DNA of 64,000 bases from Deinandra increscens subsp. villosa (Eukaryota; Streptophyta; Magnoliopsida; Asterales; Asteraceae): contig JBCNJP010000017.1 of the NCBI GenBank assembly GCA_039602395.1, positions 86,751,160 to 86,815,159 on the forward strand. The letters are read 5' to 3'. The notes under the pieces were generated by a model that was not told the origin of the DNA, did not search any database, and saw only the letters and a list, made by a program, of their open reading frames with translations. A program made the translations under genes and the position numbers. Below, piece by piece: positions 32,576 through 43,236 of the stretch (positions are counted from its first letter, which is position 1; each line of letters begins with the position of its first letter).

Positions 32576-33139
32576 TCATGAGACTTCTCCATAAATAACC
32601 CTGGATTATCGTCGGAACGTTCTCGATTTCTCTTTTTCTCCAGGTCAGCTCCCTCCCTTTTCTTTTCGATTTTCTTCCGCGATCAAGGCCAATGAAGCAG
32701 ATGCTGAAGGCTTCACTGCTAAGGCTTGAATGCAGCTACCTATAAAGGAACTCTGGAGGAGCTTGGGGGTGCTGAGAAACTGGAGTTACCCCTTTTGAAT
32801 TTCCTGCATGGTTAATACTAGTATCCGACTTTCTTTATCATGGTGTATTTGCCCCTTGTTTTTTATTTTGTTCTTGAAAAATTTTGAAATATTTAAGTGA
32901 GAATCCCATGAGGTTCCTCATGAATATTAAGGTAGTAAAACTGCTTTAAGTTAAGTATGTAAGTTGACAAACCATGACACAAGTCAGCATGATAAAATGT
33001 AATAATTTGAAAGTACATTACCTGAATAGTCCCTTAAGTAGGTTTTACCTTGGGCGCATTTATATGGATTCTGGAATCCTCTTTCAGCATCCATGAGGAT
33101 ACCTGTGGTAAAAGCATAGTAGTTTCGAAATTGAGTTAA
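32576..33139 (+). pseudogene. 3' region of element 3 with an antisense ORF trace
   Basis: On the plus strand, around 32690-32800, broken frames give EADAEGF and KELWRSLG-like words where element 2 has its antisense ORF. No long frame remains. The rest is AT-rich, with a block near 32970 (ACAAACCATGA) that recurs in element 1 near 5899. Confidence 0.35.
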
Positions 33140-33350
33140 ACTGGGGACAAGCCCGTGCATTTCTGGGGACAAGCCCGTGCATTTCTAGGGACAAGCCCGT
33201 GCATTTATGGGGACAAGCCCGTGCATTTCTGGGGACAAGCCCGTGCAAACGTGGGACTAAGCCAATTCTAGGGACAAGCCCGTGCATTTCTGGGGACAAG
33301 CCCGTGCAAACGTGGGACTAAGCCAATTCTGGGGACAAGCCCATACGTAA
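33140..33350 (-). repeat. 22-25 base tandem repeats, 3' region of element 3
   Basis: About nine units of GGGGACAAGCCCGTGCATTTCT or its variants GTGGGACTAAGCCAATTCT. It is the counterpart of the GGGGTCAAGCCC repeats of elements 1 and 2, with a shorter unit and more copies. Confidence 0.8.
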
Positions 33351-33975
33351 GTGACATGAAAATGCCAAAACCTTAGATAACACATTGGTGTTATAAACCT
33401 TAGATAATTCGTGAGGATAGCACGTCTGCAATTACTTGAGGATCCGCCTAATGGCGAATAACGAGTGCTCCTGGCGATTCTTTAGAAAAGGTGAAGACCT
33501 TTTAAGCCTTAGTTAACACGTGAGTGTTAAAAACCTTGAGAATCCTCCCAGCAGCCTCCAGTGACAAGATTGTCAGCCACCCCTGGAGTGGACTGGTCCG
33601 GCCACCATGAGCATACTGGTGGACAACGTGCGCTCCTGGCGAGGGTCGTGCGCTACTGGCAATTACCCAAACGTAGAGGAGGTGAAATCCTCTTAAACCT
33701 TAGAAGGTATGCAGGATACCTTAAACGGAGGAGAGGTGATCAGCCTCTAACTGGGGATATACCCAAATTACTTTAGTTAGGATTCTGAGAATCTGTAAAA
33801 CACTCAACACTTGGTGAGGGTGGGTGTTAGCTTAACTAACACCACTCCAATGCTTAAGTCAGTAATGTGTCATAGGAATAATAAGAATAAATTGAAATAG
33901 GATTAGTATACGTACCTTGGAATATTTAGAAAGTGAGGATCCTTGGGATTCTTTCTGAGATTCTCAATGGGATTC
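33351..33975 (-). other. 3' untranslated region of element 3
   Basis: Non-coding blocks shared with elements 1 and 2, including CACTGGTCCGGCCACC-like DNA near 33590 and GGTGAGGGTGGGTGTTAGC near 33815. No gene. Confidence 0.5.
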
Positions 33976-34080
33976 TCACATAAAATACGCTTTAAGGTGG
34001 ATGGCATTCCAAGCTCTTGGCAGAGGTTCTCCTTCCATATTTACCAAACGGTATGCCTCCTTTCCTTCTTCAGAATCTAT

Positions 34081-36791
34081 AACGTAATGTCACACCCCCA
34101 AATTAACCACTAACGGAGTTTATACCGTTAAGGGGTGCGAGCAAACCAGGACCACAACCATTAGTTACAAATACTAAACGAATCAGAGTAAAGTCCAAAT
34201 GTTCATAATAAAAACAGTTTAAAGTACGCAGCGGAATAAAACATTGTATCTTAGCACTAACCACGTGCTTTACAAATCATTGTTTCAAATTCAAATTCCC
34301 AATTTAGTTTAATGAAAGTAAATGTCTTCTTGTGCCATGCCAACCTTCACTGGATACTCTTCAATGATCTGCAAAAGTGAAAACCACATAAGTGTCAACC
34401 TAACGGTTGGTGAGTTCACAGTGGGCATGTCATGCATTGGCCCGGTCTCATAATCATAATCGTGTCAGCATATGTATTCGTGATATTTGTTTGTGAAAAG
34501 CAATACTCAGTTACGTACGCCAATTTATAAACATTTGTTATTTAGTAAAGTTATTGTCCGTAACAGAGTTATCAGGTATGTACTAGTCTTGTATAATTAA
34601 AGTGCTCAACCGATATCGCGGGTAGCTAATCCGTTGTTTCCATGCACTAAGGAAGTTTGTACCAAAGCTGACGATTAAGTATAGTAGAGGCAGAGCCTTC
34701 ATCCATTTTGTTTTGCGGACATTCGTCATCGTGGCTTTGCCTCTCCCGTGTCCTCTCGGGATCACGGTCAGATAGGCTGATATTTTACCTCCGTGCACCT
34801 CCAGTGTCACGAGGCGGAGTTTGTCAAACTCCAGTAGATCTACCCAACATCCCCTCGCTTTACAATTAATGGCACAATTAAGTTGAGGACTTTTTCAGTT
34901 AAAAAGGCAATCCTTAGAAATCATGTGATATCATGTGGTTTAGACTTTAACCTACACTAGCCATATTAAAACGGTTTTCGTTTCAGAAAATAGTTTGTTA
35001 AGTTTCACAAGTGTTTCCCATAAAACACTTCAAGTTCATCAAGTAGATGCATAGCATTCTAAGTTTTCAGTTTCATCAAGTGGTGCATAGCACTCGTAAA
35101 GTTGTCAGCATTGTTTTCCATTAAGTTATTCAGTGTGTCCCAAACGGGCTCACAGTAAACGGGTTAGTGACACTCACCTTTGGTTGCACTGCTACACTTG
35201 TTCTATAATCCAAGTTTTGCTTAACGAAGACCTATGAACATGTTTAGGTCTTAAGTATTAGTTTTGTGTCTAATCTTTACTTAACGTCACTATGGCCCAT
35301 AACATAGCACGTTGGAACTATGACTCGACATACGACACACGACACCGATGGTTGATCATAAACAAGGGTTCATATATATATATATATATCAGAAGTCAAA
35401 GCATGTATCATCATGGCATAATCATGTAAGTCATGGCATAACATTCAAGCAAATTGCACAAGTTTGGATTTTGGTCTCAGTTTCGCTAGCAGTTTCGCTA
35501 GTCAGTTTCGCTGTGTGCACGGGCAGTACTTTCGCTAGGCAATACCCGATGACACAGTTTCGCTAGGCTAGTTTCGCTCGAAACTGTTGGCACAGTTTCG
35601 CTAGCCTAGTTTTGCCCGAAACTGGTTTGAACTTTCGTTCAGGGAATTTCGCTCGGTAGATTCGCTCGAGCTGGTCTGGTTGGTTTACCCGGCGACACTG
35701 CAGTTTCGCTGCATAGTGTCGCTGGAAGGAGATATATATAGTTTCGCTACATAGTTTCGCCCAGAGAACAGTACAGTTTCGCTGGTCGCGAAAAACACAT
35801 AAATCAGCCTAAAAATCAATCTAACAGCTTCCATATTACATGCAATTCATTATCTAGCATACATAACCATTTACCAACATAAATCAGTAAGCTTTAACAC
35901 CTTAAACATGCATTTTCATCATCAAATCACCAAAATACATTTAAAACCCTAAAATGACCTAAATAGCATAAATCTTTATCATGGATCAGTTTCACACGTA
36001 AAGTTATCAACTTTATGGTAGATCTAGCATTCCTAAGCATTCCTACAGAAGATCTAACAATATCATGAAGGTTTAAGCATGCTTTATGAAGAAATACATA
36101 GAAAACACATAGAAATAGCATAAAGGAAGGTTTTGGGACTCACGATTCGATCAAGGAATCGAATGGATGTTGTCTTGAGGCTGAGATCTTGGTTTCTCTT
36201 GATGGTTTTCGGCTGACCAGATTTCCAGAGAAGAATGTGTGTGTTTTTGTGTAAATGAGGCAAATAGGAGAACTAGGGTTTATTAAGATTATTTATATCA
36301 GGGGCTAGTTTCGCTGGCAGTTTCGCTGGCCGGCGAAACTGGCTCTGATTATGAGTAAATCAGGCAGTTTAGCTAACTACCGGGCGACACTATAGTTTCG
36401 CTCGGTAGTTTCGCTGGAAACCTAAAACATACAAATTTGTCACATAATCAAGGATTTACAATTTGTCATGCTATTCGTAATGTTAAATCATGCATTTAAA
36501 TCACATTGCTCATAATGACATCAATAAAAGAACACATAACACATATGGGCGGGTTCGGTGATCAACCAAAGGTCGTGGACGTATTCGGCCTAGTTATGCA
36601 TTAGTTACTAAGTTAACACTTATAACGTAACTAATGGAATTGTCTAACGGAAGTAAACCTTGAAATTCTCGGATGTCACATCATCCCCTTGTAATTGGAA
36701 TTTTCGTCCCGAAAATTATTCTTGCGTCGTAGCGTTCGCAGCATCAGCTGTCGTCGCTGGGGAAAGAAAGCAAAAGTTTTAGGGTTGCCAC
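34081..36791 (-). mobile_element. Truncated Tekay-like LTR element inserted in element 3 pol
   Basis: The LTR runs from TGTCACACCCCC at 34088 to TGTCACA at 36680 (2593 bases). It is followed by TCATCCCCTTG, a polypurine tract in reverse, and about 110 bases of internal DNA with TTTCGTCCCGAAAATTA, also found near the LTR of the element at 44809-56134. This gives a minus-strand 3' LTR. The remainder of the element and a second LTR are absent, and flanking pol resumes at GGTCCTTCCCACTTGG. No gene is seen. Confidence 0.7.
35478..36420. repeat. Clustered AGTTTCGCT words inside the Tekay-like LTR
   Basis: About fifteen TTTCGCT-type words, mostly AGTTTCGCTAG, AGTTTCGCTGG or AGTTTCGCTCG, lie within 35478-35785, and at least four more plus one inverted copy at 36305-36415. 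Spacing is irregular, so this is not a simple tandem array. It is absent from the other Tekay-like LTRs in the window. Confidence 0.7.
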
Positions 36792-39700
36792 ATCGGTCCT
36801 TCCCACTTGGGTGCTAACTTCCCATCAGCAGGATTGGTAGTATTCTGAAAAGCTTTCCTCAAGACCAAGTCACCCACTTAGAATCTTCTCAGCCTAGTAT
36901 TCTTGTTGTAGGATTTTGCTATCCGCTGTTGATAAGATGCCATCCGGATTCTGGCCATGTCTCTGAGCTCCTCAACTGTTTCGAGATCCTGAAGGAGATT
37001 CTGGCTGTTGGTTTCAGGATCCTGACAGTTGATTCTAGCCGTAGGAAGTACCATTTCTGTAGGGATCACAGCTTATGCCCCGAACACTAATGAGAATGGT
37101 GTTTGGCCAGTAGCATTCTTAGGTGTGGTCCTATCTGCCCAAAGGACAAATGGCAGCTCCTCAGCCCATTTCCCTTTCTTGGAGCCCAACTTCTTCTTGA
37201 GGTTATTGATGATAATCTTATTGCTGGATTCTGCCTGTCCATTAGCTTGGGGATGGACAGGTGTTGAAGTGATCATCTTGATGCCCCAGCTTTCAGAAAA
37301 GCTTGTAGTTCTTTTGCCGATAAACTCGGAGCCATTGTCGCATATGATTTCTGCCGGAATCCCAAATCTGGTGAGGATGTTTCTTTTGATGAAGGATATC
37401 ACTTCTTTTTCTCTCACTTGAACATAGGCTTCTGCTTCAATCCACTTGGAGAAGTAGTCCGTCATGGAAAGCATAAACACCTTTCCTCCAGGAGCCTTTG
37501 GCAGCTTACCCACAATATCCATGCCCCACTTCATGAACGGCCATGGGGATACTATAGGATGCAGATGCTCAGCGAGTTGGTGGAGGATATTGCCATGCCT
37601 TTGACAAGCATCGCATTTATGTGAGAAGCTCGTGGCATCTTTCTTCATGGTTGGCCAATAATATCCGAATCTGAGAACTTTGGAGAACAGTGCCCTGCCC
37701 CCGGTATGGTTCCCACAATCTCCACCATGGATGTCTTCAAGCACCTCAAGAGCTTCTGACTTCTCTAGGCATCTTAGATAGACACCTGCAAGAGATCTTC
37801 TATATAGGATATTATTAATAATAGTAAAGGGTACTACCTTTGTGCGAAAAGCGCTGGGGTTTTCGCCTTTGGGAATCTCCCCATCTTTGAGATACTTCTT
37901 GATCGGATAAGTCCAGGATTTCTGAGCATCTTCAGGACTCTCGGTATCTGCGCCCGCATTATCGTCAACAGCCTGAGCTTCCTGTTGATTTATCGCTGGC
38001 GTCAAGACGTGAGTTATTGGAATCTTGACATCCTCGGGGATCCTGAGCGATGAAGCCAGATTTGCCAAGGCATCGGCTTCCGCATTGTCTTCTCTTGGTA
38101 CCTGCGAAATGTTGAAATTTTCAAAAAATAGAGATAATTTTTTAACAATTTCAAGATATTTGATCAGATTCTCCCCTCTCACTGCCATAAGAGCCATTAA
38201 ATTGGTTAGTCAATAAAAGAGAATCAACAAATACTTGTATGGACAGGATTCCCATATCCCTAGCCAGCTGTAATCCAGCAATTAAAGCGTCATATTCAGC
38301 TTCATTGTTGGTAGCCTGCAATTCATAGGATATGGATAGAGGTATTATGTCCCCCTGTGGCGATTTTAGCAGGATTCCCAGCCCTGTTCCTCTGACATTT
38401 GAGGAGCCGTCAGTATAGAGGATCCAGTCTTCCTTGAGCTTCTCAAGCTGCTGGACTTCCTTTTCAACTTCTGGTTCAATGTCACTGCTGAAATCCGCCA
38501 CAAAGTCAGCTAATGCTTGGGATTTGATTGCTGTTCTTGGTTCATATTTGATGTCATAGGCACTCAGCTTGACTGCCCATTTGGCCATCCTGCCTGACAT
38601 CTCCGGCTTCCTGAGAACTGACTTAATAGGATAGTTAGACATCACAATTATAGTATGCGTTTCAAAATAATGTGTAAGTTTAGTGGAAGCCATTATAAGA
38701 GCTAAAATTAATTTTTCAAGGTGAGAATACCTAGATTCTGCGTCTAGCAGAGTTTTACTTACATAATATACCGGATGCTGCTGACCTTGATGGTCTTTTA
38801 CCAGGACTGCACTGATTGAGCTTCCGGAAACTGCAAGATATAAATATAGTGGCTCCCCATCTTCTGGTTTCATTTGCAACGGGGCTGCTGACAGGTAGTC
38901 TTTCAGGCACTTCAGGGCTTCTTCATGCTTCTCAGTCCATTCGAATTTCTTATTTTTCCTCAGGATATCGTAGAAATCCTTACTTTTTTCTGAGGATCTC
39001 GAGATGAACCTGTTAAGAGAGTTGCAATCCTCCTTGTCAACCTTTGTACCTCCTTTACATTTGATGGGGACTTCAAATTTAGTAGTTGCAATCCTCCTTG
39101 TCAACCTTTGTACCTCTTTTCTGAGGATCTTGAAATGAACCTGTTAAGTGCTGCGATTCTTCCTGTCAACCTTTGTACTTCTTTTACATTCGATGGGGAC
39201 TTCAAATTTAGGATTGCCTTGATCTGCTCTAAGCTCGCTTCGATCCCTCTCTCGGTAACCATATATCCTAAGAATTTTCCAGCTCGCACCCCAAAGTGGC
39301 ATTTAGAGGGTTGAGCTTCATGTTATACTGATCAATGATATCGAAGGCAGTTTGGAGATCCCTGACGTGATCTTCAGCTTTCTTGGATTTCACCACCATG
39401 TCATCTATGTAAACTTCCATCGTGTCCCCCAGTTGCTCTTTGAACATCATATTGACGAGCCTCTGGTAGGTGGCACCTGCATTTCTTAAACCAAAGGGCA
39501 TAGCAGTGTAACAATATATACCTATTGGAGTCATAAAAGCCGTATGCTCCTGATCACATGGTTCCATTTGAATTTGTTGGAATCCTGCCGAGGCATCCAT
39601 GAAGGTTAGCATCTCGTGACCAGCCGTGGCATCCACCATAGCATCAATATGAGGAAGTGGAAATGGATCCTTAGGACAGGCTTTGTTCAAGTCTGTGTAA

Positions 39701-40074
39701 TCAACACAAACTCTCCACTTTCCATTCTTCTTCTGGACCACCACCACATTTGCTAGCCATCTAGGATACTTGACTTCTCTGATCATCTTTGTTTTGAGAA
39801 GCTTGTCGACTTCCTCCTGGATGATTATATTCTTCTCTGGAGCGAACTTCCTCCTTTTTTGCTGTATAGGCCTGAAAGAAGGATCTAAACCAAGTTTATG
39901 AGTAATTACATGTTTAGGGATACCTGTCATATCTTCATGCTTCCATGCGAAAGTTGAAGTTCTGGCTTTGAGAAGCTGGAATAATTCCCGCTCAACATTT
40001 GTTGGGATGCTTGTTCCCACGAGCACCTTGATTTCAGCTCCCTGCTCCTCCTACACTTCAGGTGCCTTTTTCTG

Positions 40075-40083
40075 TAATTGCTA
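40075..40083 (-). promoter_or_regulatory. Probable leaky stop TAG CAA TTA between protease and RT (element 3)
   Basis: The 850-codon gag-protease frame ends at 40081 with TAG, followed by CAA TTA. The RT frame (39268-40026) is in the same phase. In this copy a second TAG about ten codons on would block readthrough. Confidence 0.65.
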
Positions 40084-42633
40084 TCCCTTCGTCACCTTAG
40101 TGGTGTTCTTCATCGAAGTTGAATAACAGTTCTTAGCTTCCTGCTGGTCGCTTTCAATTCTTACAACTCGCCAAGGTGTAGGAAGCTTGATACATTGGTG
40201 ATAAGTTGAAGGGACTGCCTTCATCTCGTGAATCCATGGCCTGCCAAGAATAATATTGCAACAAGAGAGAGAATCTATAACACAAAATTTTTGCATAGAG
40301 TTTACCCCCTCTATATATACCGGCAGCCTGATATCCCCAATGGTGATTTTAGTTTCATCGCTGAAGCCAACTAGGACTGAGGATCTTGCAACTATTTCAG
40401 TTTCTTGGATCCCCATCTTTTTTAGTACATCAAGACGGATTATGTTTACTGAGCTTCCATTATCAATCAGGATCCTGCGAACAAAATGGTTAGCGATATA
40501 CAAAGTAACCACAAGACTATCATGATGAGGATCCTGAACATGAGAACGGTCACTCTCATCAAAAGATATAAGTTTGTCCTGAGTTAGGATGGACGTCCGG
40601 ACATGTCTGTCACCCTGTTCAGATTTGGACTCCTTAGCATGCTTCTTGGCTGAGGAATACGAAGTGCCGCAGATGTCTGAGCCTCCTGAGATGAAGTTGA
40701 TTATCTGGGCATCCCGTGGTGGAGAAGCTGCTCTCTGAGGCACCTTGTCGGCTTCCTGAGTCTTGACCTTCTTTCTGCCTATCAATTCTTTAAGATGCCC
40801 CTTGCTGAGTAGATACCTGATTTCCTTTCGGAGTGGTATACATTCGTCTGTTAGGTGGCCAAAATCTTCATGGAAGGCACACCACTTGGTCTTGTCTTTC
40901 CAGGATCCTTGCTTGGTATCCTTCCTGGGCCATCTTGCTTTTTCACCTAGATCCTGCATAGCACACATCAAACCACCAATATCAACGGAAAAACAATATT
41001 CAGATACCTTAGGATACTCCTCATCATCATCGTCTTGGTCAACGGCATTGACTTTGTGATTTTCTGGTTTGGAGTAAGGACGAGATCTATACGGCTTCCC
41101 GGGGGATTCCGCCTTCTTGCTGTTGGGATCATATTTAGGAACCTCCAATCTTTGGTGGATCCTCTTGTCATCTTCCAAACGGATAAATCTCAAGGCTCTA
41201 CTGCGTACTTCGTCAAGGTTCCTGCAAGGAGCCATGAAAAGGTCATCATAAAAACGTGAATCTTTGGAGAGCCCCATTTTAAAGGCTTCCACTGCTGCTG
41301 CCATATCCAGATTAGGAATCTCAAGAGATTCTTGTCCGAATCTGGCAATGTATTCCCTGAGAGGCTCATCTGGCTTCTGAATTATTCGGTACAGGTCACC
41401 TGTGAGCTTCTCAAAGGTCCTGCTGCAAGAAAATTGATTGTTAAACAAGTTAACTAAATGAGAAAATGATATAATAGTGTTAGGAGGAATGCTCAGTAGC
41501 CATTTCATGGCTGGTCCCGTTAAGGTTGATCCAAAGCCTTTGCATAGACAGGCTTCTTTGATTTCTGTCGGAATGGGATTGATCTCCATACGCTCCCGGT
41601 AATGTGCCACGTGTTCCTCAGGATCTGTGGTTCCATCATAAATCTTCATGCTTGGAGTCTGGAAAAGCTTCGGGATCTCTACTTGGGATATTGGCCAAGT
41701 AAATCTAGAGATCTTGTGGCTTTCCAAAGGAACTTCAGGAATAGGTTTCAAGATCCCTGGAACATTCGATATCATCTCTTTCAACTTCTGGAGCTCCCTA
41801 GCAATACTTGGATGAATACCTGCATCATAAGGAGCACCCTGGTTAGAAACGATAGGAATTAAATTGGACATATTACCTGGGCCAGGATTCTGGACTGGAA
41901 TCCTGGGACTATATCCATAGCCCGCTGGGAAGCTCGGCTCTGTAGTGGCTGCTGTTTGCATGGGGATGACGTCACCATCATGCACTTCTGAGGAGCTGGT
42001 CTTGAAGATTCCTACATAGACAGAAGGGTTAGAGTATTGATATCCTTGGGGATTCTGGCTTGGGTTTGCAGCAGAAAAAGGATATCCTTGAGACGGCGAG
42101 GCTGAGGATCCCGACAATGGCGGAATCCAAGGACCCTTGTAGCGTGACTCTGAGGATTCTGGTGGGGCAGCTCCTGAGAATCCAGCAGTACTTTCTACAT
42201 ATCTAGCGGCCTGAGAAGTCATTGTGGGGGCTGTAGTAAAGCCTGATGCTGATTTGTAATTGTAGCGAGGCGGATCTGAGGATCCTGAAGCATTGAAGTC
42301 AAGATGCCTGGGAAATAGAGAACTTTGTTCCTCCACAGGTTTCTTAGACTTCTTAAGCTCTTCAATTTCCTTCATCACCGTTTGATTGGTTTTTTCTTGC
42401 TGATTCATTTGATTCTTCACCTGCTTAATCAAGGAAAACAAATCATTGTTAGTAATAACAGGATCAACAGATTGAACCTGGGATCCTGTGAAGACAGGAT
42501 AATCAGTTTTTCTCGGCTGCTCGTCCACTTTCTTCTGATGGTCATTAGTCTTCTTCTGGCTTCCTGGAATGAAAGGAAGAGGAGGAATGGAGGACGATGT
42601 AGAGGCCGAGACAGTTTTTTGCGGGTTTGACAT
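40081..42633 (-). CDS. gag: Tat element 3 gag-protease, intact
   Basis: An uninterrupted 850-codon frame starting MSNPQKTVSAS. Residues 55-105 include a Lys/Glu-rich helix likely to be a coiled coil; 110-270 are Ser/Pro/Gln-rich and low complexity; 325-485 are the retroviral-type capsid core; C585, H588, H593, C598 (CAFHEDFGHLTDEC) form the short zinc-knuckle-like motif; 720-800 are an aspartic protease with DNGSS (active Asp724) and ILGRPW. The capsid assembles the particle and the protease cuts the polyprotein. The stop context suggests that RT-integrase was made by UAG readthrough. It is the only complete gag-protease here, and it could still supply Gag to relatives even though its own pol is dead. 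Confidence 0.85.
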   Translation of the reverse strand: MSNPQKTVSASTSSSIPPLPFIPGSQKKTNDHQKKVDEQPRKTDYPVFTGSQVQSVDPVITNNDLFSLIKQVKNQMNQQEKTNQTVMKEIEELKKSKKPVEEQSSLFPRHLDFNASGSSDPPRYNYKSASGFTTAPTMTSQAARYVESTAGFSGAAPPESSESRYKGPWIPPLSGSSASPSQGYPFSAANPSQNPQGYQYSNPSVYVGIFKTSSSEVHDGDVIPMQTAATTEPSFPAGYGYSPRIPVQNPGPGNMSNLIPIVSNQGAPYDAGIHPSIARELQKLKEMISNVPGILKPIPEVPLESHKISRFTWPISQVEIPKLFQTPSMKIYDGTTDPEEHVAHYRERMEINPIPTEIKEACLCKGFGSTLTGPAMKWLLSIPPNTIISFSHLVNLFNNQFSCSRTFEKLTGDLYRIIQKPDEPLREYIARFGQESLEIPNLDMAAAVEAFKMGLSKDSRFYDDLFMAPCRNLDEVRSRALRFIRLEDDKRIHQRLEVPKYDPNSKKAESPGKPYRSRPYSKPENHKVNAVDQDDDDEEYPKVSEYCFSVDIGGLMCAMQDLGEKARWPRKDTKQGSWKDKTKWCAFHEDFGHLTDECIPLRKEIRYLLSKGHLKELIGRKKVKTQEADKVPQRAASPPRDAQIINFISGGSDICGTSYSSAKKHAKESKSEQGDRHVRTSILTQDKLISFDESDRSHVQDPHHDSLVVTLYIANHFVRRILIDNGSSVNIIRLDVLKKMGIQETEIVARSSVLVGFSDETKITIGDIRLPVYIEGVNSMQKFCVIDSLSCCNIILGRPWIHEMKAVPSTYHQCIKLPTPWRVVRIESDQQEAKNCYSTSMKNTTKVTKG

Positions 42634-42698
42634 CTTTGGGATCGGAGATTAAATGAAGTGAATGAAATATAGGATTTTGGTAAGATTAAACACCACTT

Positions 42699-42716
42699 GC
42701 CCCACGGTGGGCGCCA
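42699..42716 (-). other. Primer-binding site of element 3
   Basis: TGGCGCCCACCGTGGGGC on the minus strand, identical to element 1, three bases inside the LTR. Confidence 0.75.
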
Positions 42717-42719
42717 AAC

Positions 42720-43236
42720 TGTTTTGGTCAAAAATTCACAAAGGAATTTCGTATTCCAAACTTAGAATGTGAGGTCGTGTGCTTGTTAATATGCTTGAAA
42801 TGTAAAGCTGAACACAAGGATGTAACGAGGGAAAAATCCAGGATCCTTCGAGTTGCCTCTAGGAATCCTAGCAAAAAAAACCTCGGGAGCCGGCCTGAAG
42901 AGCCTGCTTCCTCACAATATTATTGCACGAAAAAGATTGATTACAAGGTTGAGCAAGTATGATCGATCGTCTAGGTGTTACAGAGATTGTTTCTAACTGC
43001 TAGTGTGAGTATGAGAGCTCGTGTGTGTGTCTATATCGATCACAATGCTGATTTAAATAGTCAAGGTACAATAACTAAAAGTGCTAAAAATAAGGGATTC
43101 TTCCACCAAGTCTTTGTGAACGTTAGGAGTCAGTTATGGCACGTTCCTTAATGCTTGACCTGGTCTTTAGCCTTCATTTACACGTCCCTTTAAGACTGCA
43201 ATTAAATAGGACACGTGGACAATTGAAACGGTTAGT
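42720..43236 (-). mobile_element. 5' LTR of element 3, right end lost
   Basis: It begins TGTTTTGGTCAAAAATTCAC. The stretch GAACACAAGGATGTAACGAGG and the AGCCGGCC block are shared with the other Tat LTRs. The junction with element 4 gag falls in CGTA at about 43237-43240, a microhomology of about four bases. Confidence 0.75.

Larger units (their letters stand above)
33976..40080 (-). pseudogene. pol: Tat element 3 pol, split by an LTR insertion
   Basis: The last codons lie at 33976-34080, the rest at 36792-40080, with an insertion between. In order: RT start 39268-40026, in phase with gag across the TAG; a frameshift near 39310; a messy duplication at 39017-39165; RNase H and second RNase H 38151-39104; a frameshift near 38187 (one extra C); integrase 37073-38197; a TAA at 37073-37075; and the C-terminal part 36878-37069, ending in a further stop. 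Between the leaky stop and RT a second TAG appears (about 40051-40053, where element 2 has CAG) beside a short deletion. The pol is dead although the gag frame is open. Confidence 0.8.
32296..43236 (-). mobile_element. Tat-type Ty3/gypsy element 3, inserted in element 4
   Basis: It has a 3' LTR piece at 32296-32575 and 5' LTR at 42720-43236 that match closely, 3' repeats, pol (decayed and split by another insertion) and an intact gag-protease frame. Both of its ends lie in gag of one Tat copy, whose halves are at 31595-32295 and 43237-44233, so it is nested. Relative to element 2, about 250 bases of target gag are missing at the site, and the 5' LTR lacks its CCCTCAACA end, so a deletion followed insertion. 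Confidence 0.8.

Noticed and set aside
33140..33350. CRISPR-like array
   Set aside because: Tandem units without unique spacers, in a plant retroelement 3' region.
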